Source of the DNA: Desulfurococcaceae archaeon UBA285
GTDB lineage: Archaea > Thermoproteota > Thermoprotei_A > Sulfolobales > Desulfurococcaceae
Assembly (NCBI GenBank): GCA_002495025.1
Contig: DADP01000019.1
Coordinates: 35,236-91,682 of the forward strand
Length of the DNA: 56,447 nucleotides
Direction: 5' to 3'
This document shows, piece after piece, positions 1 through 8,696 of this stretch. The position numbers and the translations under genes were made by a program. Under the pieces are notes generated by a model that was not told the DNA's origin, ran no database searches, and saw nothing but the letters and a program-made list of their open reading frames with translations. Every line of letters starts with the position of its first letter. Positions within the stretch are counted from its first letter, which is position 1.

Positions 1-105
1 AAGCTCATTGATAAAGTAGCAGAGAGAATGATCAAAGATGGTAGAATAAGATTCGACTATGCCAAAGAACTAGTAGAAAAAGCACTACGTGGAGAACCAA
101 TATAG
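1..105 (+). CDS. C-terminal end of an unidentified protein (partial)
   Basis: An open frame enters from the left edge and stops with TAG at 103-105. The 34 visible residues are charged and look helical (Arg, Lys and Glu spaced around Ala-Lys-Glu-Leu), with no diagnostic motif, so no function is assigned. It is read in the same direction as the transporter that follows, and an alternative GTG start of that transporter would overlap it by 17 bp. Confidence 0.5.
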   Translation, partial: KLIDKVAERMIKDGRIRFDYAKELVEKALRGEPI

Positions 106-127
106 AAAACACTCTACGGAACCCTCT

Positions 128-1384
128 ATGAGGAGTGAGACTTCAACATACACGGCATTAAAAGAGAGTTTTAAAGAGCTAAAAGAAGTTTTTCGTGGAA
201 ACGTTGGTGTAATGGCTATTTCATGGTTTCTATTTTCTCTCACTGGTTCATTAATAAATCCCTTTTTTCCAAAATACGCTAAAGACCTTGGTGCAAGCGA
301 TTACGATATAGCTACTATGAGAAGTCTAGGTACACTAGCACTAGCACTATCAGTTCTACCAGGGGGCATTATAACTGATCTCTTTGGACGAGTAAAAATA
401 ATACTGATAGGTACAGGATTAATAACACTAGCTCAATTCCTATATGCACTGGCACCAGACTGGAAGACGCTCACAATAGTCTATATACTAGACAACGCTG
501 CACACTTCTATCAACCAGCATTAACAGCCATAGTAATGGATTCCCTGGGAAAAGGACGTGAATTCAAGGGCTTTCTAGCACTAAACATTGTTACAGCTCT
601 ACCAGGACTATTCATGCCTATTATTGGTGGTATTCTCTACGATGTAATTGGAACAAGTGGAATTAGATATGGCTTCCTCGCGCAGGGAATGGTTTCTCTA
701 GTAGTATTGATTTTGAGAGTTAGATCTCTAAGAGAAACCTTTAAACCAAGAGATAGAGAGCTGAGTAGAATTATTCTTGAACTAGCTGGCTATAGAGGAG
801 TATTAACGAAAGCAATTAAGCTATATATCTTTACATCTATTTTATGGCAGATAGCACTTGGAGTAGTAAACACGTATATGGCGCTATATGTAATAGAAGA
901 ACTAGAATTATCAAAACCCACATGGGGTTTAATCTCGGGAGTTTCTACGTTAAGCACTATTATATCATCACTCTACCTCCTTGGAAGACAGTTAAATATT
1001 GAAAAAGCCATCATCGGGTCTTCAATTGTGGTTTCAACGTGTATTATGCTCTACTCGCTTCCATCACACATAGAGAACAAGCTACTAATACTAGTCATTA
1101 TACTCCTAGTAGCATCACTGTCGAATATAGCATCTAATATAATGGGAGCAGGGCTTTCAGCACTACAAACAAGGATTTTACCAGTAGAACTCAGAGGTAG
1201 AGCAGTAGGTATACAGAGAGTACTAGATAATCTAGGTGCATCAATAAGCGCGCAAATTGCTGGATTACTATACACCTATCTAGGTCCTTCAGACTCGTTT
1301 ATTGTCTCGGGTTTAATGGGTTTAGCTAGTACTTTCTACTTGTATGTTATAGTATTCTCGAGTAGACGAGTAAGAGGGAAATAG
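128..1384 (+). CDS. MFS-family membrane transporter
   Basis: This is a major facilitator superfamily permease of about 418 residues with roughly 12 hydrophobic segments. After transmembrane segments 1-2 it carries the MFS loop signature GGIITDLFGRVK, and a related Arg-rich loop (LPVELRGRAVGIQR) sits in the second half, consistent with two six-helix repeats. The substrate cannot be read from sequence; drug/metabolite efflux or sugar transport are both possible. An in-frame GTG at 89 would add 13 residues and overlap the previous gene. I prefer ATG at 128 because it clears that stop codon, although neither start has a clear Shine-Dalgarno. The 3' end overlaps the convergent glycosyltransferase by 38 bp. 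Confidence 0.85.
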   Translation: MRSETSTYTALKESFKELKEVFRGNVGVMAISWFLFSLTGSLINPFFPKYAKDLGASDYDIATMRSLGTLALALSVLPGGIITDLFGRVKIILIGTGLITLAQFLYALAPDWKTLTIVYILDNAAHFYQPALTAIVMDSLGKGREFKGFLALNIVTALPGLFMPIIGGILYDVIGTSGIRYGFLAQGMVSLVVLILRVRSLRETFKPRDRELSRIILELAGYRGVLTKAIKLYIFTSILWQIALGVVNTYMALYVIEELELSKPTWGLISGVSTLSTIISSLYLLGRQLNIEKAIIGSSIVVSTCIMLYSLPSHIENKLLILVIILLVASLSNIASNIMGAGLSALQTRILPVELRGRAVGIQRVLDNLGASISAQIAGLLYTYLGPSDSFIVSGLMGLASTFYLYVIVFSSRRVRGK

Positions 1385-2357
1385 AACATACTAGTGTTTG
1401 GAATAGTGCAATGAACAATACAACGTCTTTTTCATAGCATTTACCCTTAATTCTCGTAACTACTCTTATTGCTATGTGTGTTAAACTATATGATTTATCA
1501 TAGGGTGGTTTTAACGAGCCATCTTCTTGTGGTATTCCAAAATTCTCTTTGTAAACACCGTTTTTCAAACCTCTAAGGAATAATAGTAGCTCGATAAAGT
1601 AAAGTGTAAAAGATAAAACAGCGTACTTCTCTAAGTTCCAATATATCGCTATTGTTGCATATAGTGCTCCAATACCATATGTAAAAGAGTTTCCAGGGAA
1701 TGCTTTAGCCGGGTATTTATTGTACAGTAGTAAAAAGACTGTAATTGCCGCTATTGTTGGGACAGTAATATATATCGCGTCGAATCTACCGGTTAAATAT
1801 GATAAAATAGACATATAGAGAAATAGTATTATTGATTGAGACGCCTCTAGTCCATTATAGCCAGCAATCATATTAAAACCATTTGCAGCACCCAAAACAC
1901 CAATTGGTATAATTACGAGTGGATAGATTAAACCTAGATCTAAAACGCCAATAAAGGGTAGTTCTATTGTACTACTACCAGCTTTTACAACGACTAAGGG
2001 GAGTGAAACAGGAATTGTAAAGACTACTCTTTTCAGTGGGCTAATACCCTTCTTCCACCCCAGTATATCATCGAAAAACCCTAGTAGACCCGCTAATAGT
2101 AGCGTGGATGTAATAGAGAGTATTGGAATAACATCTGTTCTAGCATCACCATATCTCTCAATAGCGATATAAGACATTATACCGAAAACTATTGATAGAA
2201 TAACCCATACACCACTAGCTTCTACAGCGTATACTTCTCCAGGTTTATTCATATCTCTACCTTTAAAACCTAGTTTCGACGCTGTATTAATCCACCAATC
2301 CATAAACAACTTGACTATTATACTTGAAACAACTAACGGTACTATTAGATCAAGCAT
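1347..2357 (-). CDS. UDP-GlcNAc:dolichyl-phosphate GlcNAc-1-phosphotransferase-like (GT4/MraY superfamily)
   Basis: This polytopic protein of 336 residues has about ten membrane segments. It shows the polyprenyl-phosphate N-acetylhexosamine-1-phosphate transferase hallmarks: an early KPGEVYAVEASG segment, the acidic GFFDDILGWKKG motif with the paired Asp that bind Mg-nucleotide sugar, and the GANGFNMIAGYNGLE-like loop. By family it transfers GlcNAc-1-P from UDP-GlcNAc to dolichyl phosphate, the first step of N-glycan assembly, at the cytoplasmic face of the membrane. It starts 8 bp inside the end of the XPF nuclease gene (ATG at 2355-2357), so the two are translationally coupled. No other glycosylation gene is adjacent. 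Confidence 0.85.
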   Translation of the reverse strand: MLDLIVPLVVSSIIVKLFMDWWINTASKLGFKGRDMNKPGEVYAVEASGVWVILSIVFGIMSYIAIERYGDARTDVIPILSITSTLLLAGLLGFFDDILGWKKGISPLKRVVFTIPVSLPLVVVKAGSSTIELPFIGVLDLGLIYPLVIIPIGVLGAANGFNMIAGYNGLEASQSIILFLYMSILSYLTGRFDAIYITVPTIAAITVFLLLYNKYPAKAFPGNSFTYGIGALYATIAIYWNLEKYAVLSFTLYFIELLLFLRGLKNGVYKENFGIPQEDGSLKPPYDKSYSLTHIAIRVVTRIKGKCYEKDVVLFIALFQTLVCSISLLLVYSRIL

Positions 2358-3063
2358 TTTCTACTTCACCCCTCCACTCTGTGTTGAATATAGCATATAT
2401 TTCCTGAGCACGTTTTTCACCAATACCTTCTACACTCATTAATTCATATACTGATGCATTAGATATATTTCTAAGTGTTTTGAATTTCTCTAGAAGCCTC
2501 CTGGCGAGTACTGGGCCAACCAATCCCTCTGCAACGTAGAGTATTCGCTCTTGTATACTCATAGGTTTCTTTTCAACGCGCATTCTCAATACTTTTTTCT
2601 CTTCGGTTTTACCTAGGCTTTTAGCCTTAGCTACAAGCCATGCAATAGTGGCTTCTTTGTGTGGTGTGTGAAGTACTGGTATATTGTATTCTAGTAGTAG
2701 TGTATCTATAACTCTAAGAATACTCTGGATTTTCCAATTCCTGTATTTTTCAAGTACTGCTAGAGAACCCTCAATTATAATAAGGGGTCTGTGGCCATCA
2801 ACCTCGGCTGACTTCTGTAGTAGTTTAGACTGCTCCCATATCCTATTATCTCTAATACTATTGGCGAAATCATCGACGGTTTTTCTCTCTATTAAAAGAG
2901 ATTGTTTCCCGGGCGGGGCGAGTAGTAAGAAGTCTCCAGCTGTAAGTGCTTGAACAGCTACTCTTAAACCCTCTCTCATAAATAACTGTCTAAACTCTGG
3001 GTGTTTAGCGTCTTCTCTACTATCAATAACTATGTCTACAGGGGTGAGTAGTTTAAGAGACAT
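2350..3063 (-). CDS. xpf: XPF/ERCC4-type structure-specific endonuclease, short crenarchaeal form
   Basis: The protein (237 aa) has an N-terminal ERCC4 nuclease domain with the catalytic ERKTVDDFANSI motif (ERKxxxD) at about residues 60-72. A C-terminal tandem helix-hairpin-helix domain follows (VGPVLARRLLEKF and VEGIGEKRAQEI, about 175-225). Lacking the helicase half, it has the length of the crenarchaeal XPF that works as a dimer with PCNA on flap and 3'-overhang structures in repair and fork processing. The start is supported by GGTG seven bases before ATG at 3063. It is first in a two-gene unit with the GlcNAc-1-P transferase. Confidence 0.93.
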   Translation of the reverse strand: MSLKLLTPVDIVIDSREDAKHPEFRQLFMREGLRVAVQALTAGDFLLLAPPGKQSLLIERKTVDDFANSIRDNRIWEQSKLLQKSAEVDGHRPLIIIEGSLAVLEKYRNWKIQSILRVIDTLLLEYNIPVLHTPHKEATIAWLVAKAKSLGKTEEKKVLRMRVEKKPMSIQERILYVAEGLVGPVLARRLLEKFKTLRNISNASVYELMSVEGIGEKRAQEIYAIFNTEWRGEVENA

Positions 3064-3091
3064 TGATGTGCACCGTGGAACCGGGTTTATA

Positions 3092-4483
3092 CTAGCGTTT
3101 TATTAAAATGACAAGTATTGAAATCAAAGCCGCCACTATAATAGCTATTAGTAGTATTAGACCCGTGTCTAGTATACTAGTTTCTCTATTAGTTACTGTT
3201 GTAGATGGCGTTGTAATAGTATTTGTTTCTTTAATCATTGTAGTTGTAGGTGTTGTTTCATTTTTCTCGGTTGTTTGGAGTTGTGTTGTTTGACTCGGAG
3301 TATAATGCGTGGTGGTTGTTGGTGTTGTACTAGTAGTAGGCTTCGTCGTGGGTGTTGGAGTAGTGGTGGGTATAATGGTGGGTGTTGTAGTGTTTGATTG
3401 CCCTCCAACTTGTTTTTTTATTCCTGCTTTTACATACAGGTACTCTAGTGTCTTGTTAACTGTGGCTTGCTCGCCAAATATTTTTCTAAATTCGTTTTCA
3501 GTATAGACAGCTATTACTTGTGTACCATTGATCTTCCTGTGGAATTCTACAACTTCTTCTACTGCTTCTTGTTGAACACTAGTGTCAATTGTATACCCAT
3601 CTATAATAAATGGATACATGAGCATAGACCCTGCCAGATAGTCGAGAGATATCCAGCCATATCCAGGTAGATAAGCCATAACATAAGCGTGAGGGCCGTT
3701 ATTATTGAATACATATGTAACGTTCTCGAGGGGTATGGATATTTCAAATCCATTTATAAATACATATCCAGAAACTATTACAGCTGGTATTCCATAATAG
3801 TGTAGAAGGTTGACGAGTATTCTAGATATGTCGTCACAATCGCCTTTCCTATCTTTTATTACTTCATCAAGGGTTCTTGGGAGAGCGCTTGCATTATATT
3901 CTATGTAGTTGTAGACAAAGAAAGCACTTGTTGAAAGCAATCCGAGTTTGCTCATAGATGATATGCTGATATTGTAATTCTTATTAATCCAATCCTCGTA
4001 TGCTGGTACAATTACTTCTACTACTCTGCTATAAGGCTCTCTTATGTATTGTTTTACTAGGTATTCAGGTATATAGGTTTCATTAAACGGGTCGTATCTG
4101 GGGTCTTCAAGTGCTTGAATTAAATGGGCTAGTGATTGAGTAGAGTTTTTATAGCATATTTCTACGCGTACTATAAAGAATCCTTCATATTCTTCGCTCT
4201 GAGACACGTTAAATACATATACTCCACTCGACTCGTTTAATACAGTATTATATGCTAGTATAGGAGTAACACTCTGAATAAATCCTCCAGTTAAACTAGT
4301 ATTTCGAGGTGTTTCAAGATAGAGTGTTTCATTTATAGTGGAATTCGTAATTATTATTCCATTAAGGAAGTAGAATGAGTGGCATTCGGGTAATTTCTCG
4401 ACTACTTGAATTGATTGAATAGTAGATAGAGGTGTAAAGACTACTAACAGTACCATTGTAAACAATATGTATTTGGTATTCAT
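3092..4483 (-). CDS. Membrane-anchored transglutaminase-like surface protein
   Basis: From the chosen start the protein is 463 aa: a signal peptide (MNTKYILFTMVLLVV, residues 1 to about 24), an extracellular domain rich in N-glycosylation sequons, a transglutaminase-like core, a Thr/Pro-rich stalk at about 365-430, and a final transmembrane helix ending in KR. The catalytic triad reads as Cys216 (KGDCDD), His265 (GPHAYVMAYL) and Asp281 (WISLDYL). Such archaeal proteins are usually predicted extracellular proteases or amidases; the substrate is unknown. A start 33 bp upstream is open, but GGTG seven bases before the ATG at 4483 and the signal peptide beginning there favour this one. Confidence 0.82.
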   Translation of the reverse strand: MNTKYILFTMVLLVVFTPLSTIQSIQVVEKLPECHSFYFLNGIIITNSTINETLYLETPRNTSLTGGFIQSVTPILAYNTVLNESSGVYVFNVSQSEEYEGFFIVRVEICYKNSTQSLAHLIQALEDPRYDPFNETYIPEYLVKQYIREPYSRVVEVIVPAYEDWINKNYNISISSMSKLGLLSTSAFFVYNYIEYNASALPRTLDEVIKDRKGDCDDISRILVNLLHYYGIPAVIVSGYVFINGFEISIPLENVTYVFNNNGPHAYVMAYLPGYGWISLDYLAGSMLMYPFIIDGYTIDTSVQQEAVEEVVEFHRKINGTQVIAVYTENEFRKIFGEQATVNKTLEYLYVKAGIKKQVGGQSNTTTPTIIPTTTPTPTTKPTTSTTPTTTTHYTPSQTTQLQTTEKNETTPTTTMIKETNTITTPSTTVTNRETSILDTGLILLIAIIVAALISILVILIKR

Positions 4484-4578
4484 GGAATAACACCACGTTG
4501 ATTCAATATTATCCACTATAGCATAGAGGATAATTAACTTATATAGAAGAAACTACGTGGTTTTATCTAAAAACAACT

Positions 4579-5436
4579 CTATACTTCTACATCTAAAACT
4601 ACTTGGTGTGTTCTCGGACCTACATTCCTTATTTTCCTTACCTGGTGTATTTTGTAATCATCTACCTTTAATTCTCGTAGTTTGTCTACAAGTATTTTTT
4701 CTGCTTTGGATTTCCAGTGTTCTCCTTTCTCGGTGAAAACATGGAGGTATACGTGGATCCAACCTCTGCCTTGCTTTAGTGCTTTTAATGCTGTTGAAAG
4801 ATATTCTAGTGCCTTCTCCGGGTATGGCATTAATACTCTATCTGCCACTCCAACGAGTTTTTCTTCTACTACTTGTTTTGCATCTCCCAGAAGGGGGATG
4901 ACTACGTCTTCTACATTGTTTAGTTTAATGTTTTCAACCATGTATTCATAGGCGTAGGGGTTTATGTCAATACTGTATACTCTACTCGGTTTTGAATGTT
5001 TTGCTATTATTATACTGAACAATCCTGCACCGGCAAACATGTTTACTACTACTTCTCCTGGTTTTACAAGTCTAGCTATTCTAATGTGTTCATAGTTGAG
5101 ACTGGGAGAAATATAGACTTTGTTAATGTCGACTTTGAATAAACACCCGTGTTCGCGGTATATAGTTTCACTCCTCTGCTCGCCAGCTAGCCACACGTTT
5201 TTTCTCAGTCTATACTCGCCTTCAACTCCTGGTATTGCCGCCCACACTGTTTTAACATATGGTATTCTCTTCAATATCTCTTCTGCAACTGGTTTTAATT
5301 CGAGAGGGTCTAGGCCTAGGGGCGTTCTTATTAATGCAATATCTCCTATGAATTCAATTCTACGCCAGAGTTTTTCAGCGTATTCTTCCCCCATAACTTC
5401 TCTAGCTATTTGTTTGAGTAGTTCTCCTCTAGTCAT
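4579..5436 (-). CDS. trm5: tRNA (guanine-37-N1)-methyltransferase, Trm5 family
   Basis: This class I SAM-dependent methyltransferase (285 aa) has the Trm5/Tyw2 layout: a small N-terminal domain, then the Rossmann fold with SAM-binding VVNMFAGAGLFSI (about 130-142), an acidic turn YSIDINPYAYEY, and the motif IV position DRVLMPYPEKALEYL. By family it makes m1G37, the substrate of Taw1, which is also in this window at 42369. Archaea carry several Trm5/Taw2 paralogues, so the exact subtype is uncertain; the MPYP motif differs from the NLP of classical Trm5b. The start ATGA overlaps the end of the endonuclease III gene, showing translational coupling. Confidence 0.82.
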   Translation of the reverse strand: MTRGELLKQIAREVMGEEYAEKLWRRIEFIGDIALIRTPLGLDPLELKPVAEEILKRIPYVKTVWAAIPGVEGEYRLRKNVWLAGEQRSETIYREHGCLFKVDINKVYISPSLNYEHIRIARLVKPGEVVVNMFAGAGLFSIIIAKHSKPSRVYSIDINPYAYEYMVENIKLNNVEDVVIPLLGDAKQVVEEKLVGVADRVLMPYPEKALEYLSTALKALKQGRGWIHVYLHVFTEKGEHWKSKAEKILVDKLRELKVDDYKIHQVRKIRNVGPRTHQVVLDVEV

Positions 5437-6119
5437 TTACTGCTAGCACCGTAGGAGCAGTGGTTTCTAATTACACAATTTATACAATCTGGTTTTCTAG
5501 CTTTACATGTTTTCCTACCATGTGTAATGAGGAGTAGGTGTAGTGGTAGGTATAGTTGTGGATTGGTGTTTTCCATCCAGAAACGCCTTATTTCTTCATA
5601 GTTTCTTCTAGCTACATATCCCAGTCTAAGTGTTATTCTTGTAATATGAGTGTCTACGGGGAATGAAGGGGCATTAAACCACATGAGTAATACTACATCA
5701 GCTGTTTTAGGACCTATACCCGGGAGTTCTAATAGTTTTCTCCTGGCTTCTTCTACACCCTTCTCTCTAAGTGTCTTCTCTACTTCGCCTACAATGTCTC
5801 GTTCTATGAAGGCCCCTGCCAGTTCTTTGATTTTTCTTGCTCGCTGGTATTGCATACCGCTTGGTTTAATTGCTTCTGCTATTTGATCAATACTCGTGTT
5901 TAAAATTTTACTTGGAGTTATCTCGCCTGCTACTTCTAGGAGTCTACTATATGCTCTCCACGCGTTTACATCACTAGTGTTTTGACTTAGAATAACGGCT
6001 ACAGTAAACTCAAAGAGATTTGTATGTCGTAGTCTAGGTGCTACGAAGTCTTCTAAATCAATACTATATGTGTTTACAAGTCTCTCATATATAATATCAC
6101 CAATGAACCTATCATCCAC
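5433..6119 (-). CDS. nth: Endonuclease III-like DNA glycosylase/AP lyase
   Basis: This HhH-GPD base-excision enzyme has 228 aa. The helix-hairpin-helix ELPGIGPKTADVVLL carries the catalytic lysine of bifunctional glycosylases, and the downstream VDTHITRITLR supplies the catalytic Asp. The C-terminus holds a [4Fe-4S] loop with the canonical C-x6-C-x2-C-x5-C spacing (CKARKPDCINC then VIRNHC). By family it removes oxidised pyrimidines and nicks the resulting AP site. It begins with GTG at 6119 and overlaps the downstream Trm5 gene by 4 bp. Confidence 0.92.
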   Translation of the reverse strand: MDDRFIGDIIYERLVNTYSIDLEDFVAPRLRHTNLFEFTVAVILSQNTSDVNAWRAYSRLLEVAGEITPSKILNTSIDQIAEAIKPSGMQYQRARKIKELAGAFIERDIVGEVEKTLREKGVEEARRKLLELPGIGPKTADVVLLMWFNAPSFPVDTHITRITLRLGYVARRNYEEIRRFWMENTNPQLYLPLHLLLITHGRKTCKARKPDCINCVIRNHCSYGASSK

Positions 6120-6206
6120 GATTCATATCACGCTCTTTACCTACATGGAAGAAGAGCGGAAAAACATGATTTCTTCATAATTGAATTATATTGTTTTTCG
6201 AGTACT

Positions 6207-7505
6207 CTATGGATAAACCCTCTCTCTAAATCTTGGAAATGGCATTGTTTCTCTAATGTGGTCTAGTCCCGCAATCCACATTACAGCTCTCTCTATTCCA
6301 AGTCCGAAGCCACTGTGTGGAACCGACCCATATCTTCTAAGGTCGAGATACCACTTGTAGTCGTCTGGGTTTAATCCCTGTTCTACTAGTCTCTTGTATA
6401 GTGTTTCATAGTCGTCTTCTCTTTCACCACCACCAATTATCTCGCCATATCCTTCTGGTGCTAGTAGGTCGAATCCCAAGACTACTTCTGGTCTAGACCT
6501 ATCTATCTTCATATAGAAGCTCTTGATTTCCTTTGGGAAGTGTGTTAGGAATATAGGAGTATCGAACTCCATTGTTAGAATTCTTTCTTCGTCGGCGCCG
6601 AGGTCATCACCCCACTTGATGTTTACTCCCTTCTTTTGTAGTATTTCTATTGCTTCATCGTATTTTACACGTGGATATGGTGTGTTTAATGCTTTCTTTA
6701 ATACTTCTATGTTTCTTCCAAGGTCTACTAGTTCGCTTTTTCTCTCTTCTAGTACTCTTTCAACAATATATGATACTAGCCCCTCAGCTTCTTTCATCAT
6801 GTCGTCCATGTGATACCATGCTGCTTCTGGTTCTAAATGCCAGTATTCAGCGAGGTGTCTTCTTGTCCTGGATTTTTCAGCTCTAAAACTCGGTGTTAAA
6901 CTAAATACTTTTTCTAACACGTAGATTAATGCTTCTAGGTATAACTGGGCGCTCTGACTTAGATATGCTTTGCTTCCAAAGTAGTCAACTGGGAATAGTG
7001 TAGCTCCTCCCTCGCAGGCACTGGCTGTAATTATTGGTGGTGTTACCTCCCAGTAGCCTTGTTTAATAAAGTATTCTCTTCCAGCTTTGAGAACACTGTG
7101 TTTTATTTTGAATAGCTTGGAGTATTTGGGGCTTCTAATAGCTAGGTGTCTATTGTCTAAGAGGTAGTCTATACCCTCTCCTCCCTTGATTGGAAAGTCT
7201 CTACTATAACCTACAATACTGAATAAATCCGCTTCTACTTCGTATCCACCAGGCGCTTTCTCGGATTTCTTGACGACCCCACACGCTACAACGCTTGCTT
7301 CTAGCCCAATATTCTTTAATTCATCTACTAACTCCTCTCCAAGTTTGCTTGCTTCAACTACTACCTGTATTACACCAGATGAGTCTCTTACACGAACAAA
7401 CGCTTTTTTACCAACTACACTCCTCCTATAAATCCAGCCCCGTATACAGACCCTCTGATCAACCACTTCATCTCTAAATAAATCACTAATAGGTTTAAAC
7501 TCCAC
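6207..7505 (-). CDS. asnS: Asparaginyl-tRNA synthetase
   Basis: This class IIb aminoacyl-tRNA synthetase has 432 aa. An N-terminal OB-fold anticodon domain (RVCIRGWIYRRSVVGKKAFV, 18-37) precedes the catalytic core. Motif 2 reads FRAEKSRTRRHLAEYWHLEPE-like, and motif 3 is GFGLGIERAVMWIAGL followed by DHIRETMPFPR. The EKSRTRRHL and IIGGGEREDDY stretches fit AsnRS better than AspRS. It charges tRNA-Asn directly, so no transamidation route is implied. It starts with GTG behind GGGGAT. A TTTTAAGAG TATA-like box lies about 35 bp upstream, inside a CTCTT-AA-AAGAG inverted repeat (about 7533-7544). Confidence 0.92.
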   Translation of the reverse strand: MEFKPISDLFRDEVVDQRVCIRGWIYRRSVVGKKAFVRVRDSSGVIQVVVEASKLGEELVDELKNIGLEASVVACGVVKKSEKAPGGYEVEADLFSIVGYSRDFPIKGGEGIDYLLDNRHLAIRSPKYSKLFKIKHSVLKAGREYFIKQGYWEVTPPIITASACEGGATLFPVDYFGSKAYLSQSAQLYLEALIYVLEKVFSLTPSFRAEKSRTRRHLAEYWHLEPEAAWYHMDDMMKEAEGLVSYIVERVLEERKSELVDLGRNIEVLKKALNTPYPRVKYDEAIEILQKKGVNIKWGDDLGADEERILTMEFDTPIFLTHFPKEIKSFYMKIDRSRPEVVLGFDLLAPEGYGEIIGGGEREDDYETLYKRLVEQGLNPDDYKWYLDLRRYGSVPHSGFGLGIERAVMWIAGLDHIRETMPFPRFRERVYP

Positions 7506-7705
7506 CCATTATCCCCACTACTAGCTTCAAATACTCTTAAAAGAGAAGCCGTTATTAAGGATTAAAGTAGACCCGGTGTTTTGAAATATTACTTGTTAGC
7601 GGAGTCTACATAGATGGGTTTTCTCTCGATTTATATGGAAACATAGTGGAATGAAAAACGAACCAGCTGTAAGTAGATGAGGGTTTACGCTAAAACTCTA
7701 AATTG

Positions 7706-8464
7706 TTAATTACACCCTTTCATTAACAGTATTTTGTTATCCAATACTTTTATAATGCCGTGTTTCTCGAGGTTTCTTAATGCTTTTTTGAGATGTATTG
7801 TGCTTGGTTTAAAACCATAGAAGTTTTTAATATCATGTACTAGTTTATCTATGTCTACTGATTGTATTTCTTGTTTCTTGTATTCGTCTACGAGTATTTT
7901 TACGAATTGTTGATAATCAGATATCCTCGACCATGGGAATTGAAACCAGACAAATCGCTTTGGCTCTATAAACGTATAGTCTGGTTTTAGCGTTGATGTT
8001 TGTGCTTTCCATACTAGTGTAGCTGTTTTTACTTCTGACGACCCCCACTCCAATAGTATTTGTTTAACTTTTGCAAGATGTAAACCCGTGGCAGTGACTT
8101 CTTCTACTGCTAAACTTTTCATGTTTTTCAAGTCTGTTTGTATTTCTACTGGGATCGTAATTGAGAGGTTTCTAACGACGTTGGCTATACAGGAATCTAC
8201 TTCTCTAGTCATAAAACACCTTATTAAGTCAGCTAGATAGTTCTCTCCCTCTCTTTTTTCTTTTTCACTCCATTTTATTGGAACAGCTATGAGTTTATCT
8301 ACGTCTATATAATCACACAGCAACCTTGAAACAATATATCCACCTCTGCCTACAGCTACAACTACATCTGGTTTAAAACCCGAAGATGCTATTTTCTCTG
8401 CTAGCCGCATACTCCAGTCTTCTACTTCACTCCACGAAACGTGTTTAACAGGGTAGATGGGCAT
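7706..8464 (-). CDS. Degenerate phosphoribosyltransferase-like protein with C-terminal winged helix
   Basis: The N-terminal part aligns by eye with the purine-type PRTase at 19739: HVSWSEVEDWSMRLAEKI, VVVAVGRGGYIVSRLL, and a WFQFPWS segment near 173-179 matching WIFYPWS. The PRPP loop is altered, though: residues 120-130 read VEEVTATGLHL where the paralogue has VDEVVDTGSTM, so the second Asp is Ala and the first is Glu. About 30 extra residues (70-110) precede this loop. Residues 205-250 (DIKNFYGFKPSTIHLKKALRN and on) look like a winged helix-turn-helix. The combination suggests a ligand sensor or regulator, as in PurR-type proteins, rather than an active enzyme; that is inference. ATG start. 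Confidence 0.75.
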   Translation of the reverse strand: MPIYPVKHVSWSEVEDWSMRLAEKIASSGFKPDVVVAVGRGGYIVSRLLCDYIDVDKLIAVPIKWSEKEKREGENYLADLIRCFMTREVDSCIANVVRNLSITIPVEIQTDLKNMKSLAVEEVTATGLHLAKVKQILLEWGSSEVKTATLVWKAQTSTLKPDYTFIEPKRFVWFQFPWSRISDYQQFVKILVDEYKKQEIQSVDIDKLVHDIKNFYGFKPSTIHLKKALRNLEKHGIIKVLDNKILLMKGCN

Positions 8465-8533
8465 TTTGAATCACAATGGTTTTTTAAAAGCGGCCACTTA
8501 ATAATGTTGATGATTGAGAAATGTTTAAATTGC

Positions 8534-8656
8534 AGAGCTTGCTTTATTTCTAGCTCTGAGAGAGCTGTTTTTTGCTGGTGATTAAATACTGTGAGTGGTG
8601 TTCTTTGAGAGAACAGTAATGCATGTCTCTAATTCTCTATTAAGTGTAAAAACACT
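8534..8656 (-). promoter_or_regulatory. Leader region with mutually exclusive hairpins
   Basis: The 232-bp gap before the PRTase-like gene holds several short perfect inverted repeats. AGAGCT (8534-8539), AGCTCT (8552-8557) and AGAGCT (8561-8566) can form only one of two hairpins at a time, the second with a three-base loop. On the plus strand that second hairpin is followed by six T. Further repeats are TGTTCT/AGAACA (8599-8604, 8610-8615) and AGTGT/ACACT (8643-8647, 8652-8656). The arrangement is visible; a regulatory role in the leader of the downstream gene is inference. Confidence 0.35.
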
Positions 8657-8696
8657 ATTTTGATTAATGAGTGGCGTGATTTCAATATAAGGGTTA

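Noticed and set aside
3108..3506. Plus-strand frames rich in Val/Gly opposite the surface protein
   Set aside because: They are the complement of the Thr-rich stalk codons of the minus-strand gene; low-complexity shadow.
7567..7609. Hairpin GTAGAC/GTCTAC followed by ACA
   Set aside because: The loop of about 31 nt has no stable inner fold or pseudouridylation pocket; probably chance in AT-rich sequence.
8505..8562. C/D sRNA from TTGATGA ... CTGA on the plus strand
   Set aside because: No D'/C' pair can be placed between the boxes, the guides would be AT-rich, and the CTGA lies in the hairpin cluster.
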